This document shows, one piece after another, positions 1-5,778 of a stretch of 18,172 nucleotides of DNA. The notes beneath the pieces were generated by a model. The model was not told the DNA's origin. It saw only the letters and a program-made list of their open reading frames with translations, and did not search any database. The DNA comes from JBCDAP01 sp038747915 (GTDB lineage: Bacteria; Planctomycetota; Phycisphaerae; Phycisphaerales; UBA1924): positions 1-18,172 of the forward strand of contig JBCDJJ010000072.1 in NCBI GenBank assembly GCA_038747915.1, given 5' to 3'. Position numbers and translations under genes: made by a program. How positions within the stretch are numbered: position 1 is the first letter of the stretch; every line of letters starts with the position of its first letter.

Positions 1-1145
1 ATCCGCAGGTCGCGCTCGCGCGCGAGCGCGTAGTTGTGGAGCGAGGCGTGCCGCACGGTGGTGCCCGCGATGAGCACGGGCTCCATGACGGCGCGGGGTG
101 TGATCTTGCCGGTCTTGCCGACCTGGTGCTCGACATCGCGGTGTAGGGGGGTGCGTCGCTCGGGGGGGTACTTGACGGCGCCGCACCACCGCGGGCTCTT
201 GCTCCGGACACCGAGGGCGTCTTGGTGCGCGTACGCGTCGAGGCGGATGACCATGCCGTCGACGGCGTAGGGCTGGGCGGCCGCGTGTGCACCGAACTCG
301 TCGATTGCCGCGATCACGGACTCGGCGTCGCTCGCGAGCGTTGGCGTTGCAGCCGGCACCCCCAGCGCGGCGATTCGTTCCATGAACACCGAGTGCAAAT
401 CGACGAACGACTCCGGCTCGACGGCGCCTCGGCCGTGCGCGACGAAGCCGAGCCGGCGCGAGGCGACGATCTTGGGGTCGAGCTGCTTGAGCGTGCCCGC
501 GGTGGCGTTGCGAGCGTTCATGAAGGGTTCGTCGCCGGCCTCCTCGCGGTCGGCGTTGATGCGGGCGAATTCCTCGAGTGGGAGGTAGAGCTCGCCGCGG
601 ACCTCGAGCACACCGGGGGCTTCGCCCTCGAGTTCGAGCGGGATATCGCGGACGGTGCGCGCATTGGCTGTCACATCGTCGCCGCGTTCGCCGTCGCCGC
701 GCGTGACGGCTTGTGTGAGCACGCCGTCTTCGTACCGGAGGGCGAGGGCGACACCGTCGATCTTGGGGTCGCAGGCGAAGGTGGGAGGTTCGTCGATGCC
801 GGCCGAGGCGAGGTCGCGGGTCACGCGGTCGACGAAGCTCTCGATCGAGGTCGCTGAGGGCTTGTCCGCCGGTCGATCGGCGTTTTGACGGAAGTAGGGG
901 TTGTCGATCGAGAGCATGGGGACGGTGTGCGCGACCGTCTGGAAGCTGTCGATCGGGGCGCCGCCGACGCGGGCGGTGGGCGAGGTGGGGTCGTGGTCGT
1001 CGAGCTCGGATTCGAGGTGGGCGAGGCGGGCGAGCTTCTCGTCGTACTCGCGGTCGGTGAGGAACGGGGCCGCGTCGGTGTAGTAGGCGCGATCGGCCCG
1101 GCGTAGCTCGTCTCGCAGTGCCACCATCTCGTCGCGCGCGCTCAC
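1..1145 (-). CDS. ligA: NAD-dependent DNA ligase LigA, 5' part (3' end beyond the window)
   Basis: LigA seals 3'-OH/5'-phosphate nicks using NAD+ during replication and repair. About 381 codons are visible, from the N-terminus into the OB-fold. The NAD-binding Ia domain shows YYTDAAPFLTDREYD at about residues 21-35. The adenylation domain has nucleophile Lys128 in KIDG, then TRGDGERGDDVT, the LEVRGELY block and MNARNATAGTLKQLDP. Motif V is PRWCGAVKYPP (Lys325), followed by the OB-fold VGKTGKITPRAV and LHN. Two catalytic-motif positions differ from E. coli: Asp126 for Glu113 and Arg301 for Lys290. There is also an extra stretch after MLSIDN (about residues 81-100). An in-frame stop at 1155-1157 limits the start. 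I use GTG at 1145; ATG at 1127 (six codons shorter) is equally possible, and neither has a clear ribosome binding site. The gene diverges from folD with a very short gap. The zinc finger, HhH and BRCT domains would lie off the left edge. Confidence 0.93.
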   Translation of the reverse strand, partial: MSARDEMVALRDELRRADRAYYTDAAPFLTDREYDEKLARLAHLESELDDHDPTSPTARVGGAPIDSFQTVAHTVPMLSIDNPYFRQNADRPADKPSATSIESFVDRVTRDLASAGIDEPPTFACDPKIDGVALALRYEDGVLTQAVTRGDGERGDDVTANARTVRDIPLELEGEAPGVLEVRGELYLPLEEFARINADREEAGDEPFMNARNATAGTLKQLDPKIVASRRLGFVAHGRGAVEPESFVDLHSVFMERIAALGVPAATPTLASDAESVIAAIDEFGAHAAAQPYAVDGMVIRLDAYAHQDALGVRSKSPRWCGAVKYPPERRTPLHRDVEHQVGKTGKITPRAVMEPVLIAGTTVRHASLHNYALARERDLR

Positions 1146-1180
1146 CGCACGAATCTAGCTCGCGGCGGTACCTTTCGCCG

Positions 1181-2074
1181 ATGGGCACCGTGATCGACGG
1201 CAAGGCGCTCGCGTCAGCGACCCGCGATGGGCTCGCCGAGCGTGTGCGCACGCTGCGGGATCGGGGCGTGGCGGTGCGGCTCGACGCGGTGCTCGCCGCG
1301 GGGCGGTCGGGCTCCGGGGCGGCGGCCCGGGTGTACGCCGAGAACCAGGCGCGGACGACCAAGTCGCTCGGCATCGACTACCACCTGCACGAGCTGGACG
1401 CGGATGCGGATCAGGACGAGGTGCTCGGCCGCGTGCTGCTGCTGAACGAGAAGCCGTCGGTTCACGCGGTGATGGTGCATCTGCCACTGCCAGCGGGTGT
1501 GGATCCGTACATCGTGCAGTCGCGGATCTCGCCACCGAAGGATGTGGAGGGCGTCAACCCGGCGAACATCGGGAACATCATCTATGGGCAGTCGTCTCTG
1601 GTGCCGTGTACGGCGCTGGCGGTGCTGCGGATGATCGAGTCGACCGGGCTCGAGCTGCGCGGCGCGCGGGCGGTGGTGGTGGGGGCGTCGGACATCGTGG
1701 GCAAGCCGCTGGCGGCTCTGCTGATGCAGCGGGAGGCGACGGTGATCTCGTGCAACAAGTTCACGGAGGGGATCGTTGAGCTGTCGCGGTCGGCGGATGT
1801 GGTGATCGCTGCGGCCGGTGTGGCCGGTTTGATCGGACCCGAGTGGGTGAAGCCGGGCGCGACGGTGATCGATGTGGGGATCCACCGGGTGAAGGTGGAC
1901 CCGCCGCTCCCGGATGGGACCAAGATGCGGACTGTGGGGGATGTGCGATTCGACGAAGTGGAGCCGGTGGCGGGGGCGATCAGCCCGGTGCCGGGCGGCG
2001 TGGGCCCGATGACCGTGGCGGCGCTGCTGAGCAATGTTGTGGATGCTGCGGAGCGTTCAGCACGCGGGGCGTAG
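1181..2074 (+). CDS. folD: FolD-type methylenetetrahydrofolate dehydrogenase/cyclohydrolase with altered catalytic residues
   Basis: FolD enzymes interconvert 5,10-methylene-, 5,10-methenyl- and 10-formyl-tetrahydrofolate in the cytosol, using NADP+ or NAD+. The 297-residue product aligns along its whole length with E. coli FolD: IDGKAL near the N-terminus, LPLPAG (101-106), a KDVEG block (120-124), the Rossmann signature VVGASDIVGKP, and the C-terminal SPVPGGVGPMTVA. The catalytic triad is unusual. Tyr52 is present, but the general lysine four residues later is Gln56, the Gln of QLPLP is His100, and the second Asp of KDVDG is Glu123. The family function is therefore clear, but the activity of this copy, especially cyclohydrolase, is doubtful. 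ATG 1181 matches the family N-terminus; an upstream in-frame ATG at 1118 would overlap ligA. No Shine-Dalgarno sequence is seen. tatA follows after 41 bases. Confidence 0.93.
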   Translation: MGTVIDGKALASATRDGLAERVRTLRDRGVAVRLDAVLAAGRSGSGAAARVYAENQARTTKSLGIDYHLHELDADADQDEVLGRVLLLNEKPSVHAVMVHLPLPAGVDPYIVQSRISPPKDVEGVNPANIGNIIYGQSSLVPCTALAVLRMIESTGLELRGARAVVVGASDIVGKPLAALLMQREATVISCNKFTEGIVELSRSADVVIAAAGVAGLIGPEWVKPGATVIDVGIHRVKVDPPLPDGTKMRTVGDVRFDEVEPVAGAISPVPGGVGPMTVAALLSNVVDAAERSARGA

Positions 2075-2085
2075 GCGGTCGGGTC

Positions 2086-2109
2086 TATAGTGACAGGGTC
2101 CAGAAGGAG
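2086..2109 (+). promoter_or_regulatory. Possible -10 element and strong ribosome binding site of tatA
   Basis: TATAGT at 2086-2091 resembles a -10 hexamer, but no good -35 lies 16-18 bases upstream. AAGGAG at 2104-2109 is a strong Shine-Dalgarno sequence six bases before the tatA ATG and fixes that start. The ribosome binding site is convincing; the promoter is tentative, and tatA may simply be read through from folD. Confidence 0.4.
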
Positions 2110-2115
2110 TTCCGC

Positions 2116-2439
2116 ATGTCCACGATCGTCAGCACATTCGAGTCGGCAGTGGTGCTCGGTCTCCTCGGGATGCCGGGTGGGTGGGAGTGGATCGTGCTGC
2201 TCATCTTCGGGCTGCTGCTCTTTGGCAGGCGGCTGCCCGAGGTCGGCGCGAACATTGCGAAGACGATCGTGGGGTTCAAGCGTGAGATCAACACGATGAA
2301 CGCCCAGGTCGACGACGTGTCGACCACATCCGAACCCGCGTCGAAGCAGGCTGAGCTGCCCGGTGATGACCGGGCGGTGAGCCAGTCGGGCGATCGGCCG
2401 AGCGAGCCCGCATCAACGCCGTCGACGAGCACCGCCTGA
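2116..2439 (+). CDS. tatA: Sec-independent protein translocase TatA/TatE family protein
   Basis: TatA oligomerises with TatBC to move folded twin-arginine proteins across the cytoplasmic membrane. The 107-residue product has a short lead, then a membrane helix at about residues 23-36 (WEWIVLLIFGLLLF). The diagnostic FG hinge (36-37), RRLPEVGANIAKTIVGFK amphipathic helix (38-55) and a long polar Ser/Thr/Glu-rich tail follow. This is the normal TatA/B size and layout. Only this one tat gene is present; tatC is not in the window. The Glu-Trp near the start of the membrane helix and the lack of a long charged second helix favour TatA over TatB. The start is set by the AAGGAG site six bases upstream. 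The last 27 bases overlap the 3' end of the opposing TetR gene. Confidence 0.9.
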   Translation: MSTIVSTFESAVVLGLLGMPGGWEWIVLLIFGLLLFGRRLPEVGANIAKTIVGFKREINTMNAQVDDVSTTSEPASKQAELPGDDRAVSQSGDRPSEPASTPSTSTA

Positions 2440-3048
2440 CCGGGTGACGGGTTTTTCTTCGATGCCGATCAGCGCGAGCCCCTGGTGGACCGCGTGATCG
2501 ATCAATGTTGCAGGGATCCCGCCTCGTCCGGCGACGGCGACGCCGAAGGCGAGCGTGAGCAGCGTGTCCGCGAGGCGATCGGGGTCGGATCCCGGTGGCA
2601 GGTGTCCCGCGGCGCTCGCCTCGCGTGCGCGATGGGCGAGTGTGGACCGCAGGCGTGAGGTGAAGTGCGCGGCGATCTCGGGGGCGCGGGGGACTCGTTC
2701 CCGGTCCGCAGCGGCGAGTGTGATTGTGAACAGGCATCCGTCGCGTTCGGTCGCGCCGATGTGTCGTCGCCACGCGAGGACGAACTTCCGGAGGGCGTTG
2801 ATCGGGTCGTCCTCGTCTTCGAGGGCGCGCATGATCGGGAGATTGGCGGTCTCGCCGTAGCGCTCCATGGCGCGGCAGTAGAGCGTGTGCTTGTCGCCGA
2901 AGGTGTTGTAGAGGCTCTGCGGCGCGAGGCCGGTGGCGCGGCAGAGCGCGGCGATGTTGGCGCCGTCGTAGCCGAGGCGTGTGAAGACCTCGACCGCGGC
3001 GTCGAGTGCGTGGTGCTCGTCGAAGGTGCGTGGCCGGCCGCGTGGCAT
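2413..3048 (-). CDS. TetR/AcrR-family transcriptional repressor
   Basis: This is a 211-residue one-component regulator. It starts MPRGRPRTF, and residues 11-58 form a typical TetR N-terminal helix-turn-helix: ALDAAVEVF, then GANIAALCRATGLAPQSLYN and FGDKHTLY. The rest is a helical ligand-binding/dimerisation domain with the WRRHIGATERDGCLFT segment seen in the AcrR-like branch that controls adjacent oxidoreductases. I place the start at ATG 3048. A longer frame reaching 3240 would run through the intergenic region into the dehydrogenase gene and adds sequence unlike TetR. It is divergent from the short-chain dehydrogenase across a 121-base AT-rich gap with palindromes, so it most likely represses that gene and itself. 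The inducer cannot be told. Its 3' end overlaps tatA by 27 bases. Confidence 0.92.
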   Translation of the reverse strand: MPRGRPRTFDEHHALDAAVEVFTRLGYDGANIAALCRATGLAPQSLYNTFGDKHTLYCRAMERYGETANLPIMRALEDEDDPINALRKFVLAWRRHIGATERDGCLFTITLAAADRERVPRAPEIAAHFTSRLRSTLAHRAREASAAGHLPPGSDPDRLADTLLTLAFGVAVAGRGGIPATLIDHAVHQGLALIGIEEKPVTRSGGARRRR

Positions 3049-3064
3049 GCTGAATTCTAGAGCA

Positions 3065-3111
3065 ATCAATAAAAAATAGCTGACCCTTCTTGATTTATTG
3101 ATCAATTGATC
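3065..3111. promoter_or_regulatory. Candidate TetR operator / divergent promoter region
   Basis: The gap between the repressor and dehydrogenase genes is strikingly AT-rich for this DNA. It contains ATCAATAAA (3065-3073), repeated inverted as TTTATTGAT (3094-3102) with a 20-base spacer. Two overlapping perfect palindromes follow: ATTGATCAAT (3097-3106) and GATCAATTGATC (3100-3111). TTTAAT at 3116-3121 could be a -10 for the dehydrogenase gene, which would put the palindromes over its promoter. Operator function is inferred from position and symmetry. Confidence 0.6.
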
Positions 3112-3169
3112 CAAATTTAATGCCCTGGCGCGTGCCAGACCCCTCCCCACAGACAGAAAGGACCTTTCC

Positions 3170-3919
3170 ATGCCCACTCTCAAAGGCAAAGCCGCACTCG
3201 TCACCGGCTCCTCCCGCGGCATCGGCGCCGCGATCGCCAAGCACCTGGCGTCGGAGGGCGCGCACGTGGCGGTGAACTACGCCGGCAGCACAGATCGCGC
3301 GGAAGGCGTGGTGGCCGAGATCACCGGTGCGGGCGGCGCCGCGTTCGCTGTCCAGGCGGATGTTGGTGCTCAGGATGATGTCACGCGGCTGTTCACCGAG
3401 GTGGATGCCCGGTTTGGCGGTGCGCTCGACATCCTGGTGAACAACGCGGGGGTGTTCGAGATGCACCCGATCACCTCAGCGGGCCTTGATGACTTTGATC
3501 GGACGATGCGGATCAACGTCCGTGGCGTGTTTGATGTCACTCGGCACGCGGTGTCTCGGCTGCGTGACAACGGGCGGATCATCACGGTCGGCAGTTGCAT
3601 GGCCGACCGGAGCATGATGCCCGGCAGCGCGATCTACAGCATGAGCAAGGCGGCGGTGGCCGGGCTCAGTCAAGGGTGGGCGCACGACCTCGGCGAACGT
3701 GGGATCACCTCGAATGTGATCCACCCGGGGCCGATCGATACGGACATGAACCCGGATGTCGCAGAGAATCCGGCGGCGGAGATGGTGAAAGCCATGACCA
3801 CCCTCAAGCGGTACGGGACGGCGGACGAGGTGGGGGCGCTGGCGGTCTATCTCGCCTCGCCGGCGAGCCAGTTCGTCACCGGGCAGACGATCACGATCGA
3901 CGGCGGCTTGAACGCGTAG
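3170..3919 (+). CDS. Short-chain dehydrogenase/reductase (SDR), FabG-like
   Basis: This is a 249-residue classical SDR, a cytosolic NAD(P)(H)-dependent oxidoreductase. The cofactor glycine motif TGSSRGIG is at residues 12-19 and NNAG at 91-94. The catalytic tetrad is Asn116, Ser142, Tyr156 and Lys160 (YSMSK), followed by HPGPIDTDM and the C-terminal GQTITIDGG. Arg16 in the glycine loop, and the absence of an acidic residue at the end of beta-2, suggest NADPH. The substrate cannot be read from the sequence. Being alone beside a divergent TetR gene, rather than in a fatty-acid cluster, it is more likely an inducible detoxification or aldehyde/ketone reductase than the essential FabG. GAAAGGA at 3156-3162, seven bases upstream, supports the ATG start. 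The gene is followed by a repeat-filled gap. Confidence 0.93.
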   Translation: MPTLKGKAALVTGSSRGIGAAIAKHLASEGAHVAVNYAGSTDRAEGVVAEITGAGGAAFAVQADVGAQDDVTRLFTEVDARFGGALDILVNNAGVFEMHPITSAGLDDFDRTMRINVRGVFDVTRHAVSRLRDNGRIITVGSCMADRSMMPGSAIYSMSKAAVAGLSQGWAHDLGERGITSNVIHPGPIDTDMNPDVAENPAAEMVKAMTTLKRYGTADEVGALAVYLASPASQFVTGQTITIDGGLNA

Positions 3920-3958
3920 CCGGTCGGTGCGTCGCGTCCGTCGGCATTGATCGGCGTG

Positions 3959-4129
3959 CCTAGAGCAGACCAAGTCAACTCGTCTCGCCAGTCTCAGCGG
4001 TGGATCGACCGACTCCGGGGCTTGGGTGCCACTGGCGGCTTGCCCGCCAGTGTTCAAGGGATTTGGCGCTCGCACTGGTGGGCAAGCCACCAGTGGCACC
4101 CGCGACGAATTGACTTGGAACGCACTAGG
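3959..4129. repeat. Compound inverted-repeat element (outer arms)
   Basis: Arms of 26 bases at 3959-3984 and 4104-4129 are inverted copies matching at 21 of 26 positions; the core CCAAGTCAA is identical in both. They bracket a second, tighter inverted repeat (4024-4101). The right outer arm lies two bases from the inner one, while 39 bases separate the two on the left. The structure resembles a decayed MITE or an extended cruciform repeat. No flanking target duplication is evident. Confidence 0.7.
4024..4101. repeat. Long hairpin, 29-base inverted repeat
   Basis: Arms at 4024-4052 and 4073-4101 are complementary at 27 of 29 positions, with a 20-base loop. Each arm is itself a small palindrome, for example CACTGGCGG-CTTGC-CCGCCAGTG on the left. 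It lies between convergent genes, so it could end transcripts or stabilise 3' ends, although no U-tract follows. The sequence looks like a dispersed REP-type repeat. Confidence 0.85.
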
Positions 4130-4132
4130 TGC

Positions 4133-4163
4133 CGCTGAGACATCGCTTCGCGATGTCTCAGCG
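4133..4163. repeat. Perfect 14-bp stem palindrome
   Basis: CGCTGAGACATCGC (4133-4146) and its exact reverse complement (4150-4163) flank a TTC loop. It starts three bases after the end of the compound element to its left. REP-like; no U-tract. Confidence 0.85.
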
Positions 4164-4179
4164 TTGGTGTTCCCCTTTT

Positions 4180-4206
4180 CGTGGAGAAGGCTGCGCCGTC
4201 TCCACG
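4180..4206. repeat. Imperfect 12-bp stem palindrome
   Basis: CGTGGAGA (4180-4187) pairs with TCTCCACG (4199-4206). After one mismatch, an inner GGC/GCC pair closes around a TGC loop. It differs in sequence from its neighbours, so it is a separate repeat type. Confidence 0.75.
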
Positions 4207-4286
4207 CCACCTCATCTGTTCACGCGGTTCGTTGGTCGCCGCTCGAGCATCTTGCATCATTCACTATCGAGTTCAATGGCCCGGTG

Positions 4287-4307
4287 GTGGGAGCGTCTCG
4301 CTCCCAC
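4287..4307. repeat. Perfect 9-bp stem palindrome, copy 1
   Basis: GTGGGAGCG (4287-4295), a TCT loop and CGCTCCCAC (4299-4307). It is the same family as the element at 4343-4359 but in the opposite orientation. Confidence 0.8.
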
Positions 4308-4342
4308 GAACAGTCACCCACGGGTGTCCATCATCCCGCCGC

Positions 4343-4359
4343 GGGAGCGAGGCGCTCCC
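4343..4359. repeat. 7-bp stem palindrome, copy 2 of the GGGAGCG family
   Basis: GGGAGCG (4343-4349), an AGG loop and CGCTCCC (4353-4359), followed by ACC. Compared with the reverse complement of the copy at 4287-4307, it differs by one loop base and one outer base. It lies 37 bases before the stop of the opposing cysteine desulfurase gene. Confidence 0.75.
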
Positions 4360-4395
4360 ACCAACGCATCCGGGAACGTGAGTGCGCAAGGTGCG

Positions 4396-5625
4396 CTACG
4401 TCGGGATTGGCGAGGTGTGCCGGAGTCGTTCGACGCTGTCGGCGATGATCGCAGCGGCGTCGTCGAGTTCGTGATCCGTGGTGAATCGTGAGAGGCTGAA
4501 CCGGAGCGAGCCGTGCGCGACTCGCTCGGGGATGCCCATCGCCAGGAGCACCGGCGAGGGGTCGAGGGAGCCGGAGGAGCAGGCGGCGCCGGCCGACGCG
4601 GCGAGGCCGCGCTCGGAGAGCAGGAGGAGCAGGGCCTCGGCTTCGAGGCCGGGGAAGGCGATGTTGGTGGTGTTCCAGAGGCGGGCGCCGGGTTGATCCG
4701 GAACGGCTGGTGGGTTGACGGCTGCGTCCTGGACGCGTTCGAGCACGGCCTGCTCGAACCGGTCGCGGGCGGCGGCGAGCTGATCGCGTTCGGCGTGGTC
4801 GGCCAGCCACGCTGCGGCGGCCTCGGCCGCGGCGCCCATGCCGACGATGCCCGGCACGTTCTCGGTGCCGCCGCGGCGGCCGAGCTCTTGGGTACCGAGC
4901 AGCATGGGCCGGAAGCCGAGACCGCGCCGGACGACCAGTGCGCCAACACCCTTGGGGCCGTGGAACTTGTGGGCCGAGCACGAGAGCAGGTCGACGGGGA
5001 CAGCGTCACCGGCCGATTGGTTGGCGCCGAAGCCCTGTCGTGCGCCCCAGTCGATCACGGTCGGCATCTTGCCGACCCACTGCGTGGCGTCGCAGTGGAA
5101 GGGCACGCTCGCGGCGCGACAGGCGAGCCCGATCTCGCGGACGGGCTGGATGACACCGGTCTCGTTGTTGGCCCACTGGACGCTCACGAGCGCGGCGCCG
5201 GGCTCGGCGAGCGCGGCCCGGAGGTCATCGAGGTCGACTCGGCCGATCGCATCGAGGGCGAGTGTTCGGTGGCGCACGGCGTGGCGCGTAGCGAGTTCGC
5301 CGGCGACATCGCGGACGGCCTCGTGCTCGATCGCGGTCGTGATCAGGGCCCGCTCGGGTGCGGTCCCGGGGGGTGAGTCGAGCAGGCCGCGGAGGGCGAG
5401 GTCGATCGATTCGGTGGCGCCCGAGGTGAAGACGACATCGCGTGGCTTGGCGCCGACGAGGCCGGCGACGGACCGGCGGGCGAGATCGACCGCCCGGCGG
5501 ACCGACTGGCCCGCCCGATGGACCGAGGAGGGGTTCGGCCAGTGCTCGCGGAGGGCTCCGGCCACTGCCTCGATGACCTCGGGGAGCGGCTGGGTGGTCG
5601 CGTTGTTGTCGAGGTAGATCGGCAT
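4396..5625 (-). CDS. Cysteine desulfurase, NifS/IscS type (group I)
   Basis: This PLP enzyme takes sulfur from L-cysteine, giving alanine and an enzyme persulfide for Fe-S clusters, tRNA thiolation or cofactors. The 409-residue product begins MPIYLDNNATTQPLPEV, exactly as the family does. TSGATES (67-73) holds the cofactor phosphate, and His101 stacks on the ring. Asp179 and Gln182 (DATQ) contact PLP, Lys220 in SAHKFHGPKG forms the Schiff base, and RGGTENVPGI follows. Cys349, in a long ASAGAACSSGSLDPS loop, is the sulfur acceptor; the long loop marks group I. There is an insertion of about 15 residues (around 193-209) just before the Lys220 strand compared with E. coli IscS. The start is ATG 5625; an upstream in-frame ATG would add a non-conserved Pro/Arg-rich lead. 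No iscU, iscA or nifU scaffold is adjacent, so its sulfur partner is unknown. Confidence 0.94.
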   Translation of the reverse strand: MPIYLDNNATTQPLPEVIEAVAGALREHWPNPSSVHRAGQSVRRAVDLARRSVAGLVGAKPRDVVFTSGATESIDLALRGLLDSPPGTAPERALITTAIEHEAVRDVAGELATRHAVRHRTLALDAIGRVDLDDLRAALAEPGAALVSVQWANNETGVIQPVREIGLACRAASVPFHCDATQWVGKMPTVIDWGARQGFGANQSAGDAVPVDLLSCSAHKFHGPKGVGALVVRRGLGFRPMLLGTQELGRRGGTENVPGIVGMGAAAEAAAAWLADHAERDQLAAARDRFEQAVLERVQDAAVNPPAVPDQPGARLWNTTNIAFPGLEAEALLLLLSERGLAASAGAACSSGSLDPSPVLLAMGIPERVAHGSLRFSLSRFTTDHELDDAAAIIADSVERLRHTSPIPT

Positions 5626-5778
5626 GTGCGGCAAACGATAGGGGAGTCGGTGGGGTGGCCGAGGCGCAAAAAAGTTCATCACTCGGATTGATGTGAGCCG
5701 AGTTCAAGCGGTGAGCGATCGCAAGCCGACGCTGAGCAGGTCTGGTGTCGCCCTTGGAAGGGCTGCAGAAAGGTCAGG

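Noticed and set aside
222..857. A 211-codon plus-strand frame at the left end
   Set aside because: It lies antisense to a well-conserved LigA and has no recognisable protein pattern.
3049..3240. A longer N-terminus for the TetR protein
   Set aside because: It would cross the intergenic palindromes and the start of the dehydrogenase gene; TetR proteins begin close to the PRGRPR segment.
4024..4163. Intrinsic (Rho-independent) terminators
   Set aside because: The stems are strong, but none is followed by a run of T on either strand, so classical termination cannot be claimed.
4008..4448. Several short plus- and minus-strand frames in the gap after the dehydrogenase gene
   Set aside because: They consist of translated palindromic repeats, lack ribosome binding sites and resemble no protein.
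5681..5703. ACTCGG-N11-CCGAGT inverted repeat between the cysteine desulfurase and FlgN-like genes
   Set aside because: Six-base arms are too short to stand out, and no matching regulator or promoter is evident; kept only as a note.
5743..5758. TGGTGTCGCCCTTGGA as a sigma-54 promoter for the FlgN-like gene
   Set aside because: The -24 TGG is right, but the nearly invariant -12 GC is GG, and the rest of the -24 box is poor.
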